This document shows, piece by piece, positions 1-9,011 of a stretch of 64,000 nucleotides of DNA (its first letter is position 1; each line of letters begins with the position of its first letter). Made by a program: the position numbers and the translations under genes. The stretch spans positions 2,551,645-2,615,644 of the forward strand of contig NZ_KZ454936.1 of assembly GCF_002797315.1 (NCBI RefSeq), given 5' to 3'. The DNA comes from Bacillus sp. FJAT-44742. Lineage in GTDB: Bacteria > Bacillota > Bacilli > Bacillales > Marinococcaceae. Under the pieces are notes generated by a model, which was not told the origin of the DNA, did not search any database, and worked only from the letters and a program-made list of their open reading frames with translations.

Positions 1-202
1 CGTCCAGATGAAATTTTAAGAACTTACCTCGTCTTGTAATTTCATGAATTGTTTGCCCATGAATAAGAGTCCGAAAAGCTTCCTGATCATCGGGTCTTTT
101 TATAATTTTTGGCCAGGTTATGGTAACCTCTTTGATTTCTTTCCCTTTGATAAGCTGGGTGAGCGTTTCTTTTACTGTTTCTACCTCAGGAAGTTCAGGC
201 AT
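1..202 (-). CDS. mutM: formamidopyrimidine-DNA glycosylase, N-terminal part (cut by window edge)
   Basis: The reverse strand from 202 reads MPELPEVETVKETL, the hallmark start of Fpg/MutM, which excises 8-oxoguanine and other oxidised purines in base excision repair. The N-terminal proline after Met is the catalytic nucleophile of the family and the following glutamate is also catalytic; both are present. Only 67 residues are inside the window. The ribosome binding site AAGGAGAG overlaps the polA stop codon, so the gene is translated right after polA, matching the polA-mutM order in Bacillus. The identification is safe despite the truncation because the first residues are highly diagnostic. 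Confidence 0.93.
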   Translation of the reverse strand, partial: MPELPEVETVKETLTQLIKGKEIKEVTITWPKIIKRPDDQEAFRTLIHGQTIHEITRRGKFLKFHLD

Positions 203-214
203 GTATCTCTCTCC

Positions 215-2842
215 TTATTTTGCATCATACCAGGTATCTCCGTATGAAACGTCTGCCTTTAATGGCACCTCAAGTGAAATGGTTTGTTCCATTTCTTCTG
301 TAACAAGCTCTTTCATGATCTCCAGTTCTTCAGATGGCACTTCAAAAATCAGTTCATCGTGCACCTGTAAAAGCAGGCGGCTTTTCACCTTTTCCTGCTC
401 CATTCGCTCACTTACATCCACCATTGCTTTCTTAATAATATCAGCAGCCGTTCCCTGTATTGGTGTATTCATAGCCGTCCGCTCGGCAAAGCTTCTGCGG
501 TTGAAATTGCGGCTTGTAATATCAGGGAGATAGCGGCGGCGGTGCATAAGTGTTGTGACGAAACCCTTTTCTCTTGCTTCTTCTTTACTGTTTTCCATGT
601 ATTCCTTCACTTTGGGATAGCTTTCTAAATAACGATCTATGAATTCCTGAGCCTCTTTACGAGTTATACCAAGGCTTTGAGATAAACCATAATCGCTGAT
701 ACCATAGACGATTCCAAAATTAACTGCTTTGGCACTTCTTCTCATGTCAGCAGTAACTCCGTCTTCTTCCACGTGAAAAACATCCATCGCTGTCTTTGTA
801 TGCACATCCATATTGTTTTGAAAAGCTTCCAGTAATCCTTTATCCCCTGCCATATGAGCTAAAACTCTCAGTTCAATCTGTGAATAGTCAGCTGCAAGTA
901 TGACCCAATTATCTTCCGACGAGACAAAAGCTCTGCGAATCTTTCTGCCCTCTTCTAAACGAATTGGGATATTTTGCAGGTTGGGCTCTGTTGAGCTTAA
1001 CCGTCCCGTTTGGGTAATTGCCTGATTAAAGGTCGTATGAATTTTGTTTGTCTCAGGATGAATAACCTTTAACAACCCATCTACATACGTTGATTTCAAT
1101 TTAGAAACCTGACGGTAATGAAGAAGCTTAGGAATAATTTCATGCCTGTCTTGAAGCTTCTCTAAAACGTCAGCTGACGTAGAATACCCTGTTTTTGTTT
1201 TCTTGATAGGAGGAAGATTCAATTTTTCAAAAAGGATAGGTCCAAGCTGTTTCGGTGAATTAATATTAAACTCAGTTCCCGCCAGGGCATGAATTTCTTT
1301 TTCAAGCTCCTTTAATGTTTTATCTAATTCCGTCCCCATTTTTTCAAGCTGCTCTGCATCAACCTGTACACCTGTCGTTTCCATGTTCCCAAGAATCAGC
1401 GACAAAGGTAATTCAAGATTTGAAAAAAGGTCATGCTGCTCGTTTTCTTTCAGATCTTTCTCAAGTTCTTCTTTTAAAGTAAATATTGTTTCACCTTTAC
1501 GAACTAGGTGCTCTGCCAGAATATTTTCTTTTGGTTCTGCCCGCTTTGCTCCTTTTCCGTAAACAGCGTCATCCTGGTCGACAATTTTTTTCTTGTATCT
1601 AGAAGCGATATCCGCAAGCTCATGTGAGGAGGATGAAGGATCAATTAAATAGGAAGCAATTAACATGTCAAAATTGACACCGGCCAGAACAATACCTTTC
1701 CAGCCAAGGGCTACGACTGCCCGTTTCGTATCAAACATTAGTTTCTCTGTGGTCTCATCGGCTGCCCACTCTCTGAAAACTTCAGATTCCATGGCAACCT
1801 TTGCAGGAATGTAATACCGTCCTTTTTCATTTACCAGGGCTATGCCCCATATATCAGCCTGGTGATAGTTTTCTTGAGGCACTTCAACAACTAACGCTGA
1901 AGGAGAAACCAGGATGTCCTTTGTTACTTCCTCCACGCTGCTGTAGGTAACATCCTTTAAATCCTCTTGAACTTCCGTTTCTCCGTCATCAAACCTTTCA
2001 AGGAGGCTTGAAAATTCAAGTTCTTTAAAAATCCTTGTAACCTCCTTTGAATCATACTCACCAAATGTGACTGTGGAAAGGTCCACATCAACAGGTGAGT
2101 CACGATCAATGGTAGCCAGCTCTTTGCTCATAATTGCCTGGTCTTTATTTTCCTCAAGACGCTCCTTCATTTTTTTTCCAGAAATTTCGTTGATCGAGTC
2201 AAGTACTTTTTCAATCGTGCCGAATTGTTTGAGTAATTTAATGGCTGTCTTTTCTCCTATTCCGGGAACACCAGGGATGTTATCAGAACTATCCCCCATA
2301 AGACCCTTCATATCGATAATTTGCTCGGGATGGAAGCCATATTTCTCTTCTATCGCATTCATGTCATACGTTTCTACATTGGTAATCCCTTTTCTGGTTA
2401 AAGCGACATTCGTCTTTTCACTAACGAGCTGAAGCAGATCTTTATCTCCTGAGTAAACTTTCACTTCCCAATTTTGTGTTTCTGCTTCCTTCGACAGAGT
2501 ACCAATAATGTCGTCAGCTTCATAGTTCTCAATTTCAAACCTTGATATGTTGAACGCATCCAGCACCTCTCTAATAAGAGGAAGCTGCTCAGAAAGCTCA
2601 GGTGGAGTCTTTTGGCGCCCGGATTTGTATTTTTCATAAGTCTTATGACGAAAAGTTGTCTTGCCTGCGTCAAACGCTACAAGCATATGAGACGGCTTTT
2701 CTTCTTCAATTACTTTCAGTAGCATCGTAGTAAACCCGTAAACCGCGTTGGTGTATACCCCTTTTTCATTATTTAAAAGGGGCAGTGCAAAAAAAGCCCG
2801 GTAGGCAATACTGTTTCCGTCAATTAAAATAAGCTTACTCAT
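215..2842 (-). CDS. polA: DNA polymerase I
   Basis: 875-residue Pol I, which fills gaps and removes RNA primers in repair and lagging-strand synthesis. The N-terminal 5' nuclease begins IDGNSIAYRAFFALP and runs to about residue 290. The central 3'-5' exonuclease-like domain (about 300-470) lacks the usual acidic DxE motif: the equivalent stretch reads LVVEVPQENY, so proofreading is probably lost, as known for Bacillus stearothermophilus Pol I. The polymerase domain has motif A (DYSQIELR), motif B (RRSAKAVNFGIVYG) and motif C (QVHDELIFEVP). The ATG follows an AGAGGAGC site. A terminator separates it from upstream hflC, so it should have its own promoter in 2843-2960; mutM follows with overlapping signals. 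Confidence 0.97.
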   Translation of the reverse strand: MSKLILIDGNSIAYRAFFALPLLNNEKGVYTNAVYGFTTMLLKVIEEEKPSHMLVAFDAGKTTFRHKTYEKYKSGRQKTPPELSEQLPLIREVLDAFNISRFEIENYEADDIIGTLSKEAETQNWEVKVYSGDKDLLQLVSEKTNVALTRKGITNVETYDMNAIEEKYGFHPEQIIDMKGLMGDSSDNIPGVPGIGEKTAIKLLKQFGTIEKVLDSINEISGKKMKERLEENKDQAIMSKELATIDRDSPVDVDLSTVTFGEYDSKEVTRIFKELEFSSLLERFDDGETEVQEDLKDVTYSSVEEVTKDILVSPSALVVEVPQENYHQADIWGIALVNEKGRYYIPAKVAMESEVFREWAADETTEKLMFDTKRAVVALGWKGIVLAGVNFDMLIASYLIDPSSSSHELADIASRYKKKIVDQDDAVYGKGAKRAEPKENILAEHLVRKGETIFTLKEELEKDLKENEQHDLFSNLELPLSLILGNMETTGVQVDAEQLEKMGTELDKTLKELEKEIHALAGTEFNINSPKQLGPILFEKLNLPPIKKTKTGYSTSADVLEKLQDRHEIIPKLLHYRQVSKLKSTYVDGLLKVIHPETNKIHTTFNQAITQTGRLSSTEPNLQNIPIRLEEGRKIRRAFVSSEDNWVILAADYSQIELRVLAHMAGDKGLLEAFQNNMDVHTKTAMDVFHVEEDGVTADMRRSAKAVNFGIVYGISDYGLSQSLGITRKEAQEFIDRYLESYPKVKEYMENSKEEAREKGFVTTLMHRRRYLPDITSRNFNRRSFAERTAMNTPIQGTAADIIKKAMVDVSERMEQEKVKSRLLLQVHDELIFEVPSEELEIMKELVTEEMEQTISLEVPLKADVSYGDTWYDAK

Positions 2843-2963
2843 GGAGAAAGCTCCTCTCTCTGTATAAGTTACAATGTTTCACATCTCATGTAGAGTTATT
2901 TTATCATATCCGTTCCCCTCAGGTCAGACTCAGGAACTCATTCTGTTTTTCGTTTGCCAGACG

Positions 2964-3005
2964 TTTTAAAAAGCTCTCTGCCTGTTATAGGAAGAGAGCT
3001 TTTTT
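2964..3005 (-). terminator. intrinsic terminator after hflC
   Basis: On the minus strand, just past the hflC stop, a 12-bp stem (AAAAAGCTCTCT with AGAGAGCTTTTT, loop about 13 nt) ends in a T run. It separates hflKC from polA. Confidence 0.8.
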
Positions 3006-3007
3006 AC

Positions 3008-3940
3008 TTAGTCTATATAACCCATCAGTATTCGGGCATATGGTGAATCGGCTGGCAAAGTAATGACCGTTTCATCTTCAATTGTAGTACGGTAGCTTTC
3101 AAGAGTACGGTATAGTTCATAAAATTCCGTGTCCCTTCCAAAAGCCGCATTATATACTCTGGCTGCTTCTGCTTCACCTTCACCAATAATCTCACTTGCA
3201 TCCGCTTCAGCCGTTGAGATTATTTCCTGGACTTCCCGATCCGTATTTGCACGTATACGGTTGGCCTCTGCATCCCCTTGTGAAAGGTACTCCTGTGCTG
3301 TAGACTCCCTTTCAGAGATCATCCGCCGATGAATAGCCAGCTCGTTGTCTTCAGGAAGGTCCGTTCTCTTCATCCTTACATCTGTAATAATAATGCCGTA
3401 ATTATCACGGGCTAGAAGCTCATTTACTCTTTCTGTCACCCGTTCATTAAAGTCACCCCGGCCTGACTCTTCCTCATTTATTATTTCATCATAATCCATC
3501 TGCCCTAATTCTGCCCTAATGACTGAAAAAATAAAATTAGACATAATAGATTCTGCGTTTTCTATGGTTCTGGCATTTCCAATCATAGCCCGTGGGTCCT
3601 CCACACGCCATACAGCATAATTATCAACCAGCATTCTCTTTTTATCCCTTGTGTTTATTTCAGCAGGATTGACATCGTAGCTCATTTGATATTTTGGAAG
3701 AGAAGAAACAGTCTGGATAAAGGGGATTTTCACATTAAGCCCCGGCTCTTCTTCAATTCTCACAACCTCTCCAAACTGCCGTACTACTTTGTACTCCCCT
3801 TGTTCCACGATAAACAGGTTAGAAATTCCTATGATAAGAAGGGCAAGCAAAACAACAAGGACAATAGCCTTCTTAATCCATTTCCCTATATTTTCAGGCC
3901 CTCTTTTTTCGTTAAAGTTTACTATATTATTGTCTCCCAT
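3008..3940 (-). CDS. hflC: HflC, SPFH/band-7 membrane protease modulator
   Basis: 310 residues. A short cytoplasmic N-terminus is followed by one membrane segment (about residues 25-47) and a band-7/SPFH domain (VEQGEYKVVRQFGEV, then the PFIQTVSSLPKYQMSYDVNP region). An Ala/Glu-rich helical region (GDAEANRIRANTDREVQEI) follows, typical of HflC. In E. coli HflK and HflC form a large ring complex that surrounds FtsH and controls its access to membrane substrates; the same role is inferred here. The ATG overlaps the upstream hflK stop (TGATG), indicating translational coupling. B. subtilis uses other SPFH proteins; this hflKC pair is found in a subset of Bacillaceae. Confidence 0.93.
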   Translation of the reverse strand: MGDNNIVNFNEKRGPENIGKWIKKAIVLVVLLALLIIGISNLFIVEQGEYKVVRQFGEVVRIEEEPGLNVKIPFIQTVSSLPKYQMSYDVNPAEINTRDKKRMLVDNYAVWRVEDPRAMIGNARTIENAESIMSNFIFSVIRAELGQMDYDEIINEEESGRGDFNERVTERVNELLARDNYGIIITDVRMKRTDLPEDNELAIHRRMISERESTAQEYLSQGDAEANRIRANTDREVQEIISTAEADASEIIGEGEAEAARVYNAAFGRDTEFYELYRTLESYRTTIEDETVITLPADSPYARILMGYID

Positions 3941-5034
3941 CAGCTGTTCCCTCCTTCCTCCTGTTCGTCTTCTTCCACTGAATCTGGTTCTTCTTCATCT
4001 ACGTTTTCCTGTAGTTCTTCCTCATCAGGCTCTTCCACAGGTTCTTCAGGCTCTTCCACTTCCTCCGAATCATTGCTTCTTCCTTGATCAGCCAGTACAG
4101 CTTCCTCTTCACGTTGCTCCATAGGACGGAGAGGCAAGTAGTTTACTGTGTCCTGATTGCTGTCCAGAATAAAAATATCTGTGCCTGGAAGCACATCTTC
4201 GAGCGTTTCTAAAACAAGCCTCTGCCTCGTAACTTCAGGATTATTTTGATATTCTTCGTAGAGAGCGTTAAAACGTGAAGCATCCCCTCTGGCTCTTTCT
4301 ATTCTTTCTGCTCGCTGTCCCTCAGCACGGGAAATTATCGCATCCTGTTCCCCTTCAGCTTCATTTATTTCCTGGTTCCTGTATCTATTAGCCTGATTAA
4401 TCTTTGTTAACCGTTCTTCTCTCGCATCAGTTACTTCAGTAAAGGCACGTCTTACCTCTTCAGTTGGAAGTTCTACGTCCTGAAGCTTTACATCGAGGAC
4501 GGTGATCCCAATGTCATAGTGGTCAATAAGCCCAGTTAAATTATCAAAGACTTTCCCTTCTACTTCCGGCCGTTGATCTGTTAATACATCATCGATTAGT
4601 GAGCTTCCAATGACCCCACGTAAAGATGCAGAGGTAGCGTTATGTAAAATTCGTTCAGGATCATCGACGTTAAATAAATACCTCTCCACATCCGTTATTC
4701 TCCATTGCACGACTAAATCGGCAAATAGGATATTTTCATCCCCGGTGATCATTTTTGCCTCATCTGTGTATTCGGTCACTTCTCCATCCTCTTCCACATA
4801 CCCAACCCTTAGGCTGTTCGTAGAAATAGGAAGTATTTCTACCCTTTGCACCGGCCAAGGCAGCTTAAAGTTCAGACCCGGCTCTGAGACTGTTTCTTCC
4901 ACTGCTCCAAAGGTAATTAATGCTGCTTGTTCTGATTCATCGACCGTATACCAGCCTGTAATTAAAAATAAAGCTAAGATAACAACACCAATCAGTGCAA
5001 AAAAACCTAGGATTAACTGCTTAATGGTTACCAC
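3940..5034 (-). CDS. hflK: HflK, SPFH/band-7 membrane protease modulator with acidic tail
   Basis: 364 residues, partner of HflC in the FtsH-modulating membrane complex. One N-terminal membrane segment (about residues 8-28) precedes the SPFH domain (ESEQAALITFGAVEE, FKLPWPVQRVEILP) and a helical stretch rich in AEGQRAERIERA. The start is GTG, chosen because an AGGGGGGA site lies upstream at good spacing and the nearby ATG is out of frame. The last 55 or so residues are almost entirely Glu/Asp with few other residue types; such a tail is not part of the SPFH fold and may reflect a salt- or alkali-adapted lifestyle (inference). It overlaps hflC by one base. Confidence 0.92.
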   Translation of the reverse strand: MVTIKQLILGFFALIGVVILALFLITGWYTVDESEQAALITFGAVEETVSEPGLNFKLPWPVQRVEILPISTNSLRVGYVEEDGEVTEYTDEAKMITGDENILFADLVVQWRITDVERYLFNVDDPERILHNATSASLRGVIGSSLIDDVLTDQRPEVEGKVFDNLTGLIDHYDIGITVLDVKLQDVELPTEEVRRAFTEVTDAREERLTKINQANRYRNQEINEAEGEQDAIISRAEGQRAERIERARGDASRFNALYEEYQNNPEVTRQRLVLETLEDVLPGTDIFILDSNQDTVNYLPLRPMEQREEEAVLADQGRSNDSEEVEEPEEPVEEPDEEELQENVDEEEPDSVEEDEQEEGGNS

Positions 5035-5356
5035 TTCATTCCCCCCTGTCTTTCCTTATAACCTTATGTATCCTATTTATGATTTCATCTCTTTTTTTAT
5101 AAATAAGATATACCTTTCTATTATAGAACAAAGAAGAGTAGGGTCCTATGTTTCTATCAAATTTTCTCCTAAATTATGAAAACCTTTTACTGAATATGGA
5201 TTTCTTTACACCTAAAGTAATATTCAGACACAAATAAGGACGAAGGCCAAGGGGGGCTTTCGTCCAATAAAGGAAATATGAGCCGTTCTATTATTATCCT
5301 ACCGTTAATTTGTTAAGGAGATATGAAGAGAAAGTAAAGATTAGGTAAAATTTACT
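5035..5356. other. intergenic region hflK-phoR
   Basis: 322 bases without a gene. On the minus strand a TATAAT-like -10 (5120-5125) lies about 90 bp upstream of hflK, with no convincing -35. An 11-bp hairpin with one G-T pair (5238-5248 with 5255-5265) lies downstream of phoR and may terminate it. I see no small ORF with a ribosome binding site. Confidence 0.5.
5234..5265 (-). terminator. possible terminator after phoR
   Basis: The minus strand forms GGACGAAAGCC / GGCCTTCGTCC around a GC-rich loop, followed by TTATTTG, only a weak T run. It lies about 90 bp beyond the phoR stop. Confidence 0.5.
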
Positions 5357-7111
5357 TTATATCAATTCTTTTGGAAAGGTTAGAGTAAATGTGGTCCCTT
5401 TACCTAATGTGCTATCTACTTCAATTTTCCCTTGATGAGCCTCTACCAGGTGTTTAACAATGGCTAACCCCAGTCCTGTCCCTCCTGAATTTCGGCTTCT
5501 TGCTTTTTCTATTCTGTAAAAGCGTTCAAAAATTCGTTTTATATGTTCTTGACTAATCCCAATGCCAGTATCAGTAACTGAGACCTTGATCTGTTTGTCT
5601 TCACTCGTTACTTCTACAAGGATGTTGCCTTTAACAGGGGTGTAAACAATGGAATTATTAATAATATTTATTAAAATTTGTTTTAAGCGAGCAGGGTCTC
5701 CATTCATAAGAGCTTTTCCATCTCCCTTACTAGTTACAGTGATATCTTTCTCTTTGGCCTTAGGGAGAAGAAGATCTGTCACTTCCTTAGTAAGGGCTGC
5801 AATATTTACCTGCTGTACATGCAGCAGAAAGTGCTCCTGCTCAATCTTTGACAGCTCCAGCAGCTCACTTATCAAGTCCTGCAGCCGGTCACTTTCTTTC
5901 CAAATAATATCAAGAAATTGTTTCCTAAGCTCAGGGTTTTCCATGGCACCATCAAGGAGAGTTTCAGCGAATCCCTTTACAGAGGTAACAGGGGTTCTTA
6001 ATTCATGAGAAACATTAGCAACAAAATCTTTTCGTACTTGTTCTAATTTTTTCAGCTCGGAGATGTCATGAAGAACCAGAACAATCCCTCGCAGTTTATT
6101 ACGTGCACCAATGACCGGTGCTCCGTAAACGTCATAATATTTCATCTCCAAAGGAGCAGAAATGGTTACCTGCTGCCTGTCTTTTTGCTCAGTTAAGAGA
6201 ACACTTTGAATGAATTTTATTAGCTCTTTTTCATGAATCACTTCATAATACAAAACATCCTGCCATTCATCTGTATTTTCATTAAAAATGTCCTTACAAG
6301 CCTGATTTATGAGTGTAATATCACCACGATCATTAATAAATATTAATCCGCTGCCCATATTATCAATTAAAGCCTCTAAACGCTCCTGCTGCGTCTGATA
6401 CCTTTTTGTAATCTGACCCAGGTTATAAGCAAGAACATTAATGGATCTCGTAAGCTGTCCGACTTCATCCTTTGACCCAGAATACGTTCTGGCGTTAAAG
6501 TTTCCTTTTGCTAACTCATTTGCAACCTTTGTTACTTGCCCGATAGGCTTCGTAAGCTGGCTGGCAATCCGGTAATTAAGGGATAGAATAACGAAAAAAG
6601 CGACAGTAAATGTAAGTCCAATAAAAATCCAGATCTGACGATTCATTTCATTTACATGCTCTACGGGCAGCCCAAGTCTTAAATATCCCTCCACCTCTCC
6701 ATTTAATTCAAGAGGAAGTGCAAAGTAAAGAAGTTCTGCCTCAACAGTCGTACTATAACGAACATGGTGAGTACCGCTTTCTCCCGCATTCATTATTTCA
6801 GGGCGGTCTGAATGATTTTCCATTCCCACCGGTGTTCTCTCTGATTCGCCAATGACTGTGCCTGCTGAGTTCAATATGGTAACTCTAGTCCCAAGGCTCT
6901 CGCTAATGTCTACAGCAAGGGACTGCCACTCATCACCACCTCGTTCAGAAATCGTTAGAGCTGCCAGCTCGGCTTCTCTCTCAAGTCTATCTGTAAGCTG
7001 GTCCAGATAGGAGCTTTTTACGACTTCGCCCACTAAGAAACCTAGAATAACAAGGACAAGAAAAATGACAGAGAGAAAGCCTATCATTAATCTTGTTCTA
7101 AGTTTTTTCAT
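5357..7111 (-). CDS. phoR: PhoR-type sensor histidine kinase
   Basis: 584-residue membrane sensor kinase. Layout: TM1 (about 9-31), an extracytoplasmic sensor region to about 160, TM2 (about 160-180), HAMP (to about 235), PAS (about 245-340), HisKA with phospho-acceptor His369 in VSHELRTP, then HATPase with N box (NIINNSIVYTP), G1 (DTGIGIS) and G2 (GGTGLGLAIV). It overlaps phoP by ATGA, so kinase and regulator are co-translated. This pair between the polA and mdh regions matches B. subtilis phoPR, which senses phosphate limitation through wall teichoic acid metabolism. Signal specificity is inferred from synteny and architecture; a WalK-like role is less likely because of the gene context. 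Confidence 0.9.
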   Translation of the reverse strand: MKKLRTRLMIGFLSVIFLVLVILGFLVGEVVKSSYLDQLTDRLEREAELAALTISERGGDEWQSLAVDISESLGTRVTILNSAGTVIGESERTPVGMENHSDRPEIMNAGESGTHHVRYSTTVEAELLYFALPLELNGEVEGYLRLGLPVEHVNEMNRQIWIFIGLTFTVAFFVILSLNYRIASQLTKPIGQVTKVANELAKGNFNARTYSGSKDEVGQLTRSINVLAYNLGQITKRYQTQQERLEALIDNMGSGLIFINDRGDITLINQACKDIFNENTDEWQDVLYYEVIHEKELIKFIQSVLLTEQKDRQQVTISAPLEMKYYDVYGAPVIGARNKLRGIVLVLHDISELKKLEQVRKDFVANVSHELRTPVTSVKGFAETLLDGAMENPELRKQFLDIIWKESDRLQDLISELLELSKIEQEHFLLHVQQVNIAALTKEVTDLLLPKAKEKDITVTSKGDGKALMNGDPARLKQILINIINNSIVYTPVKGNILVEVTSEDKQIKVSVTDTGIGISQEHIKRIFERFYRIEKARSRNSGGTGLGLAIVKHLVEAHQGKIEVDSTLGKGTTFTLTFPKELI

Positions 7112-7827
7112 AAGGAAGAAGGCTCCTCTAATTTATATCCAAGACCTCTCACGGTTTTAATATACACAGGCTTCTTTGTATTAGGTTCAATTTTTTCTCG
7201 AAGATGACTGATATGCACATCCACAATTCTCGTATCTCCAACAAATTCATAGTTCCAGACAGCGTTTAACAGTTGATCCCGGGTTAGTACCCTTTCTTTA
7301 TTCACAGCTAAATAAAGAAGCAGCTCAAATTCTTTAGGCGTTAATTCTAATGGCTCCTTATTAACCAAGGCTTGATAATTTTCAGGGTATATTAGCAAAT
7401 GACCAATTTTGATTTCTTCCTTGGATGCTTGATTTCCATAGGAACTATTATTGCTTCTGTTTTCAACTCTTCTTAATATTGCTCTGACCCTTGCTACGAG
7501 CTCTCGGGGGCTGAACGGCTTGGTCATGTAATCATCAGCACCAAGCTCCAGACCCAGGACTTTATCGAATTCCTCATCTTTTGCTGTCACCATTAAGATG
7601 GGAGTATTAATCTTCTCTTGTCTAATTTGCCTGCACACTTCAAGTCCGTCCATTTCTGGTATCATTAAATCAAGTACGATAAGGTCAAACTCTTGATTCT
7701 GGGCCTTACTAAAAGCCTCTGAACCGTCCATAGCTGTGTCTACCTTGTATCCTGCTTGTTCAAGGTTAAATTTAATCAAGGTAACAATCGACTCTTCATC
7801 ATCTACTACAAGTAACCGCTGAGCCAT
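7108..7827 (-). CDS. phoP: PhoP-type response regulator
   Basis: 239-residue OmpR/PhoB-family regulator. The receiver domain has the acidic pocket (VVDDEE), phospho-acceptor Asp53 in VLDLMIPEMDG, and conserved Thr/Lys in MVTAKDE. The C-terminal winged helix ends GDTRIVDVHISHLREKIE and VRGLGYKLE. I start at the ATG giving MAQRLLVVDDE, behind a GGAGGAG site; an in-frame extension of 14 residues has no family support. The stop overlaps the phoR start (ATGA). It activates phosphate-starvation genes in B. subtilis. The TCA genes just upstream are read in the same direction but are separated by a strong terminator. Confidence 0.92.
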   Translation of the reverse strand: MAQRLLVVDDEESIVTLIKFNLEQAGYKVDTAMDGSEAFSKAQNQEFDLIVLDLMIPEMDGLEVCRQIRQEKINTPILMVTAKDEEFDKVLGLELGADDYMTKPFSPRELVARVRAILRRVENRSNNSSYGNQASKEEIKIGHLLIYPENYQALVNKEPLELTPKEFELLLYLAVNKERVLTRDQLLNAVWNYEFVGDTRIVDVHISHLREKIEPNTKKPVYIKTVRGLGYKLEEPSSL

Positions 7828-8003
7828 AATATGTAATTCTCCTCCATCTGTATCTGGCACCCCTGTCACCAGAACATGATCTTAACGGCAAGAAATATAA
7901 TCCCCTATTCTTTCTTTATCTTACTATCCTTATTATAGATAAACAATACTCTCCTATCTTCCCTTCTATCTGCCAAGGGCATTTACACAGTTGACTGAAT
8001 ATG

Positions 8004-8041
8004 AAAAAAAGCTTGCCCGGAAAACTTCCCGAACAAGCTTT
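8004..8041 (-). terminator. intrinsic terminator after mdh
   Basis: Minus strand: AAAGCTTG and CAAGCTTT enclose an inner GGGAAG/CTTCCC-like region and are followed by a run of T residues, directly downstream of the mdh stop. Confidence 0.85.
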
Positions 8042-8046
8042 GCTCA

Positions 8047-8991
8047 TTAATCTTTTGGCAATGCAGTCATCACGCTTTTTACAGATTCTACTGACTTAGA
8101 AAGCTCTGTTGCTTCTTCCTCAGTAAGATCGAGCTCAATAATTTTTTCTACACCATCGCCACCTAGAATGGTAGGAACTCCGACATACAAGTCTTCATAT
8201 CCATACTCCCCTTCTAGGTAAGCTATTGATGGGAGAACACGTTTCTTGTCTTTCAAAATGGCCTCAACCATTTGAGTCAAGGAGGCAGCTGGCGCATAAT
8301 AGGCACTTCCGTTGCCTAAAAGCTGAACGATTTCCCCGCCGCCTTTTCGAGTGCGTTCTACAATCGCATCAATACGATCTTGAGGCAGAAGCTTAGTTAA
8401 AGGAACTCCCCCCGCACTTGAATAGCGAATTAATGGTACCATGTCGTCTCCATGGCCCCCTAGAACAAACCCCTGGATATCTTCGACAGAAATATTCAGT
8501 TCTTGAGCGACAAAGGTACGGAAACGTGCAGTATCCAATACACCGGATTGTCCCATTACGCGGTTTTTAGGGAAACCTGACTCTTTAAACACAGTATACG
8601 TCATAGCGTCAGCAGGATTAGTAAGTACTATGATATAACAATCAGGGGAATACTTTACTACTTCTTTTGTCACTGACTTCATGATTTTTGCATTTGTATT
8701 TACAAGGTCATCACGGCTCATGCCAGGTTTTCTTGCAATACCTGCAGTAATAACAACTACATCAGATCCAGCAGTGTCTTCATATTTTGAGGTCCCGACT
8801 ACGTTGGAATCCACTCCTTGAACTGGAGTAGATTCGAGCATATCAAGTGCTTTCCCCTTTGTTGGTCCTTCCATATCAGGAATGTCCACAAGCACTACGT
8901 CTCCTAATTCCTTCTGAGCAACCATTAGGGCTGTTGTTGCACCAGTAAAACCTCCGCCGATCACAGATACTTTTCTGCGTTTAATTGCCAT
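8047..8991 (-). CDS. mdh: malate dehydrogenase (NAD)
   Basis: 314-residue LDH-like malate dehydrogenase, oxidising malate to oxaloacetate in the TCA cycle. The Rossmann motif is [13 protein letters not shown] with Asp36 (LVDI) selecting NAD. The mobile loop [10 protein letters not shown] supplies Arg87 and Arg93, the arginines that distinguish malate from lactate dehydrogenases, and LGGHGDD contains catalytic His180. It is preceded by a GGGGAGG site and lies 20 bp after icd in the order citZ-icd-mdh, the standard Bacillus TCA operon. The shared terminator lies at 8004-8041. Confidence 0.97.
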   Translation of the reverse strand: MAIKRRKVSVIGGGFTGATTALMVAQKELGDVVLVDIPDMEGPTKGKALDMLESTPVQGVDSNVVGTSKYEDTAGSDVVVITAGIARKPGMSRDDLVNTNAKIMKSVTKEVVKYSPDCYIIVLTNPADAMTYTVFKESGFPKNRVMGQSGVLDTARFRTFVAQELNISVEDIQGFVLGGHGDDMVPLIRYSSAGGVPLTKLLPQDRIDAIVERTRKGGGEIVQLLGNGSAYYAPAASLTQMVEAILKDKKRVLPSIAYLEGEYGYEDLYVGVPTILGGDGVEKIIELDLTEEEATELSKSVESVKSVMTALPKD

Positions 8992-9011
8992 GTGCAGTAC
9001 CTCCCCAGGAA

